This document shows, in pieces, positions 49,005 to 56,884 of a stretch of DNA of 64,000 bases; position 1 is the first letter of the stretch; each line of letters starts with the position of its first letter. The position numbers were made by a program, and so were the translations under genes. A model generated the notes under the pieces. It worked only from the letters and a program-made list of their open reading frames with translations. It did no database searches and had not been told where the DNA came from. The stretch is from Cognataquiflexum gelatinilyticum (GTDB lineage: Bacteria > Bacteroidota > Bacteroidia > Cytophagales > Cyclobacteriaceae), in assembly GCF_024813435.1 (NCBI RefSeq), contig NZ_JANAEZ010000003.1, forward strand, positions 310,001-374,000, written 5' to 3'.

Positions 49005-50075
49005 ATGGGAACAACAGAACAAAAAGAAGACAAAGAAATTGAAGCCATCAAAAAAGATGAAAAAGTGCAAAGGGCCCTGAGCGAAACCTCCCTTGTTGCA
49101 CAAAAAGAAAGCCCTGAAATTGTGCAAAAACAAGTGCCCTTTCTAGGCATCACAGCCATTGTTTTTTTGTCATGTGGAGCTCTTTATTTTCTCTTAGGCT
49201 GGAAGAGATTGCCTATTCCGATTACCTATATTCCACTTGCCCAAAAAATTTTATTAGCCATAATGTTGGTTTCTTTGGTATTGTTTGCGATTAGGCTTTT
49301 AAAAAATATCGTTAACAGTAAGATTGAAGATAAAACCAAAGAATTTAATTTCAACCGGATCGCAGACTTATTTGCAGCCCTGATCATTCTTGTCATTATC
49401 CTTTCCCTTCTTTTTGCGAATTGGTATGCGGCTGCGGTTTCATTTGGAATTATATCCTTGATACTTGGTTTTGCACTGCAAAATTTGATCACGAGTTTTT
49501 TTGGATGGCTTTATATTTTGATCCGAAAACCGTTTGAAGTCGGTGACCGAATTAAGATAGGAAATGTCTTTGGAGATGTTATCAATGTGGGTTATCTCGA
49601 CACCACCCTTTGGGAATTTCATGGGGATTATTTGTCATCTGATCATCCAAGCGGACGTATTATCAGGTTTGCCAATTCCAAGGTATTCGGTGAATATGTA
49701 TACAACTATTCTTGGCCCTTGTTTCCTTTTATCTGGAACGAAATGAGCTTCTTTATTTCATATGACAGCGATTTTAAATTTACCAGCGATACCATTAAGC
49801 GTGTGGTTGAAGTTAAGATAGGTCAAGCAATGGTCAGAAGGGTGAAGCGATTCAAAAAGATATTATCAGAAACTCCAGTAGATGAACTAGATGTAAACGA
49901 ATACCCGACGGTGATTTTGAAGGCACATGTCAATACCTGGATAGAGGTGACAGTGAGGTACCTGGTCGAACCAAAAAATTCCGGCCGTGTGAAAAGAGAA
50001 CTTTTTGAAGTTGTTATAGAAGAATTAAAGAAAAATCCGGATAAGGTGATTTTTCCCAATACCAAGATGAAATGA
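49005..50075 (+). CDS. MscS-type mechanosensitive channel
   Basis: A 356-residue channel protein of the MscS family, opening under membrane tension to release solutes. A charged N terminus of about 45 residues (MGTTEQKEDKEIEAIKKDEK) precedes three helices; the pore-lining TM3 (IISLILGFALQNLITSFFG) is followed by the beta domain (KPFEVGDRIKIGNVFGDVINVG) and the C-terminal alpha/beta cap. The Asn in ALQN and the VGDRIKIG motif fit the family. It has a short C-terminal cytoplasmic domain of about 170 residues. It stands alone, with no obvious partner. Confidence 0.93.
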   Translation: MGTTEQKEDKEIEAIKKDEKVQRALSETSLVAQKESPEIVQKQVPFLGITAIVFLSCGALYFLLGWKRLPIPITYIPLAQKILLAIMLVSLVLFAIRLLKNIVNSKIEDKTKEFNFNRIADLFAALIILVIILSLLFANWYAAAVSFGIISLILGFALQNLITSFFGWLYILIRKPFEVGDRIKIGNVFGDVINVGYLDTTLWEFHGDYLSSDHPSGRIIRFANSKVFGEYVYNYSWPLFPFIWNEMSFFISYDSDFKFTSDTIKRVVEVKIGQAMVRRVKRFKKILSETPVDELDVNEYPTVILKAHVNTWIEVTVRYLVEPKNSGRVKRELFEVVIEELKKNPDKVIFPNTKMK

Positions 50076-50365
50076 TCCTGCAAAAGATTTTTTTATGGGA
50101 CAATGGAAATATATAACATAAAGATTGTCAAATACTTAAATCTCACAGTTTTTAGATTTTTACTTGAAAGTGGTAAAAGATGGAGAGTTTTTAATATTAA
50201 TTTAATTTGACCAAAATTAACTATTGGGTTCAATGATCCATTTTGATTATCAGAATTATAGATAGAATTTCAGTAAAACCTTTTTACCTGTAATTAATTT
50301 TTGAGCGACATACTTTGGCGTTTCATACTTCTACTTTTGGAAAGACATTAGAAATAAAGAGAAAC

Positions 50366-51523
50366 ATGAAAACATCCAACCAAATATCAACTAATAACGG
50401 GAAGTATTTTTTTGATCTTCAAAACACATCTGCAAATATGAGTCTTTCAGAAGTTTTTGCAGAGAGAAGTATCTCCTATCTTAATGAATTGACACTATTT
50501 CTAGCCCATTTTAATTGTATTCCCAATTTAATTGAAGAGATAGATATTGATTGCAAAAAGGCCAATCTTTGGTTTAACAATAAGTTTGGATCAGAAGTTA
50601 AAGCGCATTATTTCAACAAAAGGTACTTCGGGGGAAGTGTTAAGGCAGAACTTGATGATATCTATTATTTTTTGGAGGAAGATTTATTGGTTGATTTTGA
50701 CACCAACAGTTCCATAGTTAGATTTTTATTCAGAAAAACTGACCCTTCAAAAATTGAGGAAATAATTAAAGGAATTAAAAAATTCAAAAAAGGAAGGACC
50801 AAGCGAAAGCCTAAGATTTTATTGCTTGTTGGTGGCATGAAAGGGATTTATACAGAAGCATTGGCAATAACAAAGCCGAAATTGAATATTCAGGATAATT
50901 ATAACGAAGGCTTTTATGAAGTTCATCAGACTATCATAAAAAGACTTTCCAAGAAAAATGATAAGGGTATAGTCCTGCTTCATGGCAAACCTGGAACAGG
51001 AAAAACTTCTTACATCCGGTACCTCATCGCATCACTTAAAAAGAAAATTATTTTTCTTCCGCCAAATATGGCAGGAGCCATTACAAGCCCAAACCTTATT
51101 TCCATTCTGATCGAAAATCCAAATTCCATCTTTGTCATTGAAGATGCCGAAAATATTGTAGTGGATCGGGAACGGGATGGAGATTCACCGGTATCGGCAT
51201 TGTTAAATATTTCAGATGGATTGCTTGCTGACTGTCTGAATGTTCAAATAATCTGTTCTTTCAACATTGATATTTCAAAGATTGACAGTGCATTGATTCG
51301 GAAAGGAAGACTTATAGCAAAGTATGAATTCAAAGAATTAGAAGTGGCCAAAGCCCAACAGCTATCTAACAAACTCGGCTTCAAAACGACCTTTGACAAA
51401 CCCATGACATTGACTTCAGTCTATAACCAAGAAGAAAAAGATTACCAACAAGCCAAAATTAGTAATCCGGTAGGTTTTCAACTTTTAAGCAAAAACAGGC
51501 AAGCCGAAAACTGTATAGAGTAG
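50366..51523 (+). CDS. AAA-family ATPase (Bcs1/FtsH-like core)
   Basis: A 385-residue ATPase from ATG 50366 (the frame opens at a TTG 17 codons earlier, without signal). An N-terminal region of about 195 residues with no recognised domain precedes one AAA module: Walker A GKPGTGKT (Lys213), Walker B FVIEDAE (Glu259, Asp260), a sensor-1-like SFN and a C-terminal ALIRKGRL resembling the Arg-finger region. The ED order in Walker B is unlike the usual DE and recalls Bcs1-like members. No protease or nuclease motif is present. It opens a four-gene run of nucleic-acid-related products. Confidence 0.85.
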   Translation: MKTSNQISTNNGKYFFDLQNTSANMSLSEVFAERSISYLNELTLFLAHFNCIPNLIEEIDIDCKKANLWFNNKFGSEVKAHYFNKRYFGGSVKAELDDIYYFLEEDLLVDFDTNSSIVRFLFRKTDPSKIEEIIKGIKKFKKGRTKRKPKILLLVGGMKGIYTEALAITKPKLNIQDNYNEGFYEVHQTIIKRLSKKNDKGIVLLHGKPGTGKTSYIRYLIASLKKKIIFLPPNMAGAITSPNLISILIENPNSIFVIEDAENIVVDRERDGDSPVSALLNISDGLLADCLNVQIICSFNIDISKIDSALIRKGRLIAKYEFKELEVAKAQQLSNKLGFKTTFDKPMTLTSVYNQEEKDYQQAKISNPVGFQLLSKNRQAENCIE

Positions 51524-51545
51524 GCATCAAAATGAATTCAAAAAA

Positions 51546-51797
51546 ATGGCAAATTTTTATTGTGAATATTGTGGGTCAAAGTATCCAAGTGTGGCTAGTT
51601 TGACGAGTGCCCAATGTATGAGGTTTCCCAATGGACCAAATAATGGAAAACACAAACTTTATGAAGGAAGCGAAAAATCACAATATGCTTGTAAATATTG
51701 CGCTACCAAATATTCTTCACTTCCTTCCTTGACAAGCTATCTATGCATGAGGCATCCAAGCGGTTCTAATAAAGGAAAACACGCACCGGCTTTATAG
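51546..51797 (+). CDS. Tandem zinc-finger miniprotein
   Basis: An 83-residue protein made almost only of two copies of one finger: C-x2-C-x14-C-x11-H at Cys6, Cys9, Cys24, His36 and again Cys49, Cys52, Cys67, His79 (period 43). The second copy keeps an extra His70 (C-M-R-H) where the first has Phe27 (C-M-R-F). The fingers also share the S-L-T-S and N-x-G-K-H signatures. This is compatible with a C2CH zinc site binding nucleic acid or protein. I know similar small proteins in other bacteria but no function. It starts 22 bases after the ATPase gene. Confidence 0.82.
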   Translation: MANFYCEYCGSKYPSVASLTSAQCMRFPNGPNNGKHKLYEGSEKSQYACKYCATKYSSLPSLTSYLCMRHPSGSNKGKHAPAL

Positions 51798-51800
51798 ATT

Positions 51801-52277
51801 ATGGATTCATTTACCGCCATAGATTTTGAAACAGCGCAGGGATACCGGTGGAGTATTTGTCAGGTCGGATTGGTCCGGGTGGAGAATCAAATCATTACAG
51901 AGAAAATATCAATTCTCGTCCGGCCGCCAAAAAATTACTATTGGAATAAATTTATTGACATACATGGAATTACTCCCGAACAAACTGCGGAATTACCAAC
52001 GTTTGATTTAATTTGGGATCAAATTGAGCCTTTTATCACAAACCAGAATGTAGTAGCCCACAATGGATTCCGATTTGATTTTCAATGCTTAAAGGAGACA
52101 CTGGCGTACTATGGTATTTCAAATCCGGTATTTACCGGGCATTGTACCTACCGCATATTTGGAGTTAACTTGGCTTTCCTTTGCAAGAACTATGGAATCC
52201 AATTAAACCACAATGATGCTCTGAGTGATGCAATGGCTTGTGCGGAATTGTTTAAAATTTATTCACAAAACCAATAA
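51801..52277 (+). CDS. DnaQ-like 3'-5' exonuclease
   Basis: A 158-residue DEDD-superfamily exonuclease. Exo I AIDFET (Asp8, Glu10), Exo II AHNGFRFD (Asp93) and Exo III HNDALSDA (Asp143) can be seen. In DEDDh enzymes the catalytic His precedes the last Asp by five residues; here that position is Asn138, while His137 is one residue earlier. Activity may therefore differ from a standard proofreading exonuclease or be reduced, though a shifted His could still work. It starts three bases after the zinc-finger gene's stop, so is probably co-expressed, and no polymerase gene is near. Confidence 0.85.
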   Translation: MDSFTAIDFETAQGYRWSICQVGLVRVENQIITEKISILVRPPKNYYWNKFIDIHGITPEQTAELPTFDLIWDQIEPFITNQNVVAHNGFRFDFQCLKETLAYYGISNPVFTGHCTYRIFGVNLAFLCKNYGIQLNHNDALSDAMACAELFKIYSQNQ

Positions 52278-52337
52278 TAGGAAGTTGAGTTAAGAGGTTT
52301 TATTTGTTGATTTTTATTTAAATGAGTTCACTAACTG

Positions 52338-53255
52338 ATGTCCAAACGAGGCTACATATCGCGCTACTTGCTTATTCTAAAAAAGTTGAAATTAAAACCT
52401 TATTCAACTTATGAGGAATTGCAAGCCTATATAGAAAATCAATTCGATTACCTGCAGATGCAGGATGATACTTTGAATATTGGCTTTTCGAAGCGGACAC
52501 TTCAAAGAGACATCAAGGAAATCAGAAACGTTTTTGGGATTGACATCGAATTTTCAAAATCCAACAAGGGCTATTTTATCAGTCAAAACAAGAATGAAAA
52601 CATGAATTTCCAAAGAATGATGGAGGCATTCGATATGTTTAATTCTTTAAATCTGGCACAGGATTTAACTCCTTTTATTCACTTGGAAAAACGCAGGCCA
52701 CAGGGAACAGAAAATCTATACGGACTTCTTCATAGTATCAAGAATAGGTTAAAAATCGAATTTACATATCAGAAGTTTTGGGATGATGAACTGAGCCAAC
52801 GAATAGTGGAACCCTATGCTTTGAAGGAATTCAAAAACCGATGGTATATAATTGCTAAAGACTCCAAAGACAATGAAATCAAAAGTTTTGCTTTGGACCG
52901 TTTGACGCAACTTGAAATTTCAAAGCATACTTTTGTTTATCCCAAGAATTATAGCGTTGAAGAAAATTATCGCTATTGTTTTGGAATCATAAGTCCAAAT
53001 GGAGAATCACCCCAAGATATTATTTTAGCATTTGACCCTTTTCAGGGAAAGTATATCAAAACATTGCCATTACATGACTCTCAGGTGATTTTGATAGACA
53101 ATTCTGAAGAAATAAGGATCAAACTCAGGTTATGCCTTACTCATGATTTTTTGATGGAATTACTTTCTTTCGGAGAATACCTGAAAGTAATCGAGCCAAA
53201 GATTTTGGCCGATAAGGTGAAAAAATCCCATGAGAAAGCATATAAGCACTACTGA
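52338..53255 (+). CDS. WYL-domain transcriptional regulator
   Basis: A 305-residue regulator with an N-terminal winged helix (about 1-85; RTLQRDIKEIRNVFG recognition helix) and a WYL domain (about 130-230; KIEFTYQKFW, EPYALKEFKNRWYIIAK with Trp169-Tyr170, SFALDRL), followed by a WCX-like C-terminal part. WYL regulators commonly bind nucleic-acid ligands and control defence or DNA-repair genes. It follows the exonuclease gene by 60 bases on the same strand, so it is a plausible regulator of the ATPase/zinc-finger/exonuclease run; that link is inferred. Confidence 0.9.
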   Translation: MSKRGYISRYLLILKKLKLKPYSTYEELQAYIENQFDYLQMQDDTLNIGFSKRTLQRDIKEIRNVFGIDIEFSKSNKGYFISQNKNENMNFQRMMEAFDMFNSLNLAQDLTPFIHLEKRRPQGTENLYGLLHSIKNRLKIEFTYQKFWDDELSQRIVEPYALKEFKNRWYIIAKDSKDNEIKSFALDRLTQLEISKHTFVYPKNYSVEENYRYCFGIISPNGESPQDIILAFDPFQGKYIKTLPLHDSQVILIDNSEEIRIKLRLCLTHDFLMELLSFGEYLKVIEPKILADKVKKSHEKAYKHY

Positions 53256-53354
53256 TTTTGGAGAAGGATTTGGTAATTGTTGAGATTAATCCAACAAATC
53301 TGATTCCTATATTCTCATCGTTTATACCTTACGGTTACAAATAATTACTCCCCA

Positions 53355-55178
53355 TTATTTTTTAACTATAAACTTCAGGTTTTGAACTCCTTTGCGAGAA
53401 GTCAATCTGACAAGGTATATTCCATTGGCAAACTCATTGACATCTATTGGGATGAGATTTCCGCTGGTAGGAATATCATTCAAAGTTTGAAGGACGGTTC
53501 CCTTTGAGTCCAAAACCTCTATATACTTGAGCTCAGGATCAATCATTTTAGGAAAGGCAATATGGATTATCCCTTGGCTTGGATTGGGGTAGATGGTGAT
53601 TTCATTTTTATTTTCATCTGGTGTGGATAAAATCATATCCACCCGCACGTTGGCAGTTTTGGAGCTTTCATTTCCATAAAGATCTCTGACGGTGAGTGTA
53701 ACCAAATTTTCACCATTGTCTTCTTTGGTAAAGTTTGATTTTGAAAGACTTCGGCTTTCAATTCCACAATTGTCAAATGAGCCATTGTCAATGTCTTCCG
53801 GCAAAAGCACCCCATTTCCATCTTCATCAAGCATCAAAGTAAAATTTCTGATCAAGACAGTTGGTGGATTTTTATCTACAACAGTGATTATTGCGCTTTG
53901 AGTATTTTCGTTTCCATTGATATCAATCGCTTTGAAGATTATTTCATTTTCTCCAATATCATTACAGTCAAATTCCGTTTTAGATAGTATCAACTCACGG
54001 ATTCCCGCGTTATCTGTGGTGCCATCGTCAATTTCATCAGGTGAAATTTTTACTTGCCCCATTTCATTTAAATTGGCTGTAAGATTTTTTAACCTGATTA
54101 CTGGCGGTTCGGTATCTGCTTTAGTTACATGGATATATTGGGTTCTGTTGATGGTTGAGGTTCCCAGAGAATTGGAGGCTCTTAATGAAACCTGAAAAAC
54201 ACCCTCATTTGGATAGGTAACGGTTGGGTTTTGGAGGTTGCTGGTTTCGGGATTTCCTCCTTCAAATGTCCATTCCCATGCTGTAGGAGTCTCGTTACTC
54301 AAATCAAAAAAATTAACTTTTTGCCCTTCATATATTTCCCTGTTATCTGCCCCAAAAAATGCCAAAGGTAATTGCAAAGCTGAGGGAGCCGTCAGACTTT
54401 CTATTTTTTTACTGAGTTCATTGGTACACACCGAGCAAAAATCCCTTCCAAGGAATCTCATTTTACAATTTTGATGCGGTCTAAACCATGTCGGTGATTC
54501 TTCATGTGCATATATTCCTATTCCGTTTTTATTAAGGAAATTTTTCCATCTAATTTCATTTGCATCGCTGGTTTTGGTCATATTGTAAGTTTCTCTTGCA
54601 TATTGGCTTCCTGCCCAATACTCATCAGCCAAGCTGGAAAAAGTATGACCAAGTTCATGAATCATGATCTCTGCAGATTCGGGATTTGTCGAAAAAGTTG
54701 CAAATGTGCCTCCACCTCCTCCGTATCTTTGGTCGTTAACCATAATGAGTCCGATATCAAAAAATGGCGTATGGTTATTGAGAACTTCCAAAATCCTGTT
54801 GATTTGGGTTGGATACAGCAACCTCTCTATATTTAAAGTATTGAAAGAGCTCCCAAAATAATTATCAATAGGTTGGTCGGGACGGTTTGCCGCTCCTGAA
54901 ACATTAGAAACCACCTTGACTGCATAAACATTGATTTTTTGAGAATAGGCATTCCATGGACTTTGGATAAGCATGCCGTCAATATTTTTTTTGACATCTT
55001 CAATGAATTTTTCCTGTTCGTTCAAGGTATATCCATCGCCCATTATTACCAAATTGAGCATTTGGTCAGGTGAACCGTTGTATCTGATTATTTCCATCCC
55101 AAAGTTTTGTCCAAAGGAACTTTGGTAAAGGAAGAACAATGAAATTAAATTGGCGATAAAAATAGCTACCTTCTTCAT
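53355..55178 (-). CDS. M64 (IgA-like) metallopeptidase with T9SS tail
   Basis: A 607-residue exported peptidase. A signal peptide (about 1-23) precedes an M64 catalytic domain with zinc motif HELGH (His174, Glu175, His178) and Asp185 in the FSSLADEYW extension. After it come a PKD domain (about 290-370; PTAWEWTFEGGNPE), two HYR-like repeats of about 70-80 residues beginning DTEPPVIRL and DKNPPTVLI, and a type A sorting domain (ITIYPNPSQGI). It is secreted by the type IX system. It overlaps the upstream lipoprotein gene by ATGA, so both are co-translated. Confidence 0.93.
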   Translation of the reverse strand: MKKVAIFIANLISLFFLYQSSFGQNFGMEIIRYNGSPDQMLNLVIMGDGYTLNEQEKFIEDVKKNIDGMLIQSPWNAYSQKINVYAVKVVSNVSGAANRPDQPIDNYFGSSFNTLNIERLLYPTQINRILEVLNNHTPFFDIGLIMVNDQRYGGGGGTFATFSTNPESAEIMIHELGHTFSSLADEYWAGSQYARETYNMTKTSDANEIRWKNFLNKNGIGIYAHEESPTWFRPHQNCKMRFLGRDFCSVCTNELSKKIESLTAPSALQLPLAFFGADNREIYEGQKVNFFDLSNETPTAWEWTFEGGNPETSNLQNPTVTYPNEGVFQVSLRASNSLGTSTINRTQYIHVTKADTEPPVIRLKNLTANLNEMGQVKISPDEIDDGTTDNAGIRELILSKTEFDCNDIGENEIIFKAIDINGNENTQSAIITVVDKNPPTVLIRNFTLMLDEDGNGVLLPEDIDNGSFDNCGIESRSLSKSNFTKEDNGENLVTLTVRDLYGNESSKTANVRVDMILSTPDENKNEITIYPNPSQGIIHIAFPKMIDPELKYIEVLDSKGTVLQTLNDIPTSGNLIPIDVNEFANGIYLVRLTSRKGVQNLKFIVKK

Positions 55179-55684
55179 CGGACGTTTGGTTTATTATAGT
55201 TGAAGGTTTTTAATAATTCCCATTTATCCTCTGCGAGCTTTTCTACCTTGATTTGCTGAAAACAATCTTTCCATTGAAGCCTTATAAAAAATTTCGCTTC
55301 CTCTAATTCCACCGCTTCAGCAATCAATTTTCCCGTACTGTCACCTGATGAATATTCAACTTTCCTTAAAAGTGGATTGGCAACGATCATTTCTTGGCAA
55401 TTATCCCCCTTCAAATCCATAAATGTCAGTTTAAGGTCTCCATCGTAAGATGAAGACAAGCCTGTTTCATTTCCTTTGTAAACCCCCACATTGATATAGG
55501 ACTGATCTATTGAAATAGAATCTTTTTGATTGATATAAAACAGAATCAGGAGGATTTCAGGATTGGGCCTTACTTCAGTTGAATCTTCATTTTGGATCCC
55601 AAACTGATCTTCAGGCTTTACACTTTTGCACGAGAAGTGAAAAAACAAGAATAAAATGATGTGAAAATTTGAAATCCTGTTCAT
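55175..55684 (-). CDS. Lipoprotein coupled to M64 peptidase gene
   Basis: A 169-residue lipoprotein (signal peptide MNRISNFHIILFLFFHFSC, Cys19), followed by a mostly beta mature part (ILLILFYINQKDSISIDQ, YINVGVYKGNETGLSSSYDGDLKLTF by parts, KFFIRLQWKDCFQQIKVEKL by parts). No family is recognised. It is translated just before the M64 peptidase (ATGA overlap), so it may assist or anchor that enzyme at the surface, a function I only infer. Confidence 0.72.
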   Translation of the reverse strand: MNRISNFHIILFLFFHFSCKSVKPEDQFGIQNEDSTEVRPNPEILLILFYINQKDSISIDQSYINVGVYKGNETGLSSSYDGDLKLTFMDLKGDNCQEMIVANPLLRKVEYSSGDSTGKLIAEAVELEEAKFFIRLQWKDCFQQIKVEKLAEDKWELLKTFNYNKPNVR

Positions 55685-55858
55685 ATTTTTCTTTTAAAAA
55701 ATTGAACCTGAATATCTCAATAAAATAGGTTTGATCCAAAAATCATTTCAGAATTCTAATCGGTTTTTAGTTTTTGAAAAAAAAGAATTCTGCCTATGTC
55801 AATATTTTTGTTTTTAGAGATAAGAACAACTTCATTTCCTTGATTGATTTAAATCCTC

Positions 55859-56884
55859 TCACATCATAAAATTAAAGCATTTCAAAACCCGGCTACGCTG
55901 GTTTCGGGATTTGGGATCGCCCATCAGGAACTGATAGCGGAAGGATACTTCATGGGCGCCTTGGGTCTGGAAACCGATTTTGGAAATCATAAAGTCATAG
56001 CTATATCCGATCACCATGCCGTTGGACAGATTGATGCCAAATAGAAAGATGATGGAATCTTGATTGGGAAGGTCTCTTACTCCGGGAATTCCCCTGAATC
56101 CCAATCCCCCAATAACATTGCCAAAGAGCATCTGTACACTGAGGTCCAATTGCTGAAAAGGATTTTGGTTTTTGTAGTTGGCAAGGATGGATACCTGATT
56201 GTCAAACTTTGACCCAAAATAATTTCTCGAGCCCAAAGGGAAATTGACTCCACCGTGAAAGCTCCATTTCATTGGCAGGAAGCCAGCTTCATTGTCCGGA
56301 AAAAAACTAAGGCTAGGCCTGTTGACATGGTGGGCAGATCCTCCCAACCAAAAATATTCATTGTTGACCAAGGCGCCAAAGGAAAGGTCTAGGTATCCAT
56401 TTGGCTCAAATTCAGGGATTTGGTCAATAGTAGTTTGGTTTATAGTGCGATTGAAAAGGTCCACCTGATCTCCAAACACGAGGTTGTCAAGCTGAGCGCT
56501 ACGTCTTACCCAAGCTGCCTGCCCTCCAAATTTGAAGTTCCAGGTATCTGCTACCTGTAAGTTGTAACTATAGAGCAGAGATACGTCTGTAGTATTGATC
56601 TGCATGTTTGATTCTTGGAAGCTGTTGACCATAAATCCAAAACCACTGTTAAGGTCAAAGCTGTAATGGTCAAAATAGGCCGAATAGGCATTGAAATCAT
56701 AGTTCAGGCCAGGCCATTGTTTGCGGTAATTGACACCGACACGGCTGAGTTCGGTAGATCCTGTAAGAGCAGGGTTGAGGTTGAGGGGAGAGGCATAAAA
56801 CTGCGAAAAATGAAAATCCTGTGCCGAAACCTGCAGAAAGGTAAAGAACATTAGAAGTCCGATAATGAATCTTTTTTCCATCAT
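55859..56884 (-). CDS. PorP/SprF family outer-membrane protein
   Basis: A 341-residue beta-barrel protein of the PorP/SprF family, whose members help the type IX system to secrete or attach individual cargo such as SprB. Typical features are the signal peptide (about 1-21, ending SAQDFHFSQFY), the NLNPALTGSTELSRVGVNYRKQWPG start of the barrel and GYSYDFMISKIG near the end. It is coupled by ATGA to the 1649-residue adhesin gene upstream on the minus strand, exactly the arrangement expected for a dedicated cargo-partner pair. Confidence 0.94.
   Translation of the reverse strand: MMEKRFIIGLLMFFTFLQVSAQDFHFSQFYASPLNLNPALTGSTELSRVGVNYRKQWPGLNYDFNAYSAYFDHYSFDLNSGFGFMVNSFQESNMQINTTDVSLLYSYNLQVADTWNFKFGGQAAWVRRSAQLDNLVFGDQVDLFNRTINQTTIDQIPEFEPNGYLDLSFGALVNNEYFWLGGSAHHVNRPSLSFFPDNEAGFLPMKWSFHGGVNFPLGSRNYFGSKFDNQVSILANYKNQNPFQQLDLSVQMLFGNVIGGLGFRGIPGVRDLPNQDSIIFLFGINLSNGMVIGYSYDFMISKIGFQTQGAHEVSFRYQFLMGDPKSRNQRSRVLKCFNFMM

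Noticed and set aside
50366..53255. Named known defence system
   Set aside because: The gene set resembles defence modules, but no component matches a described system clearly enough to give a name.
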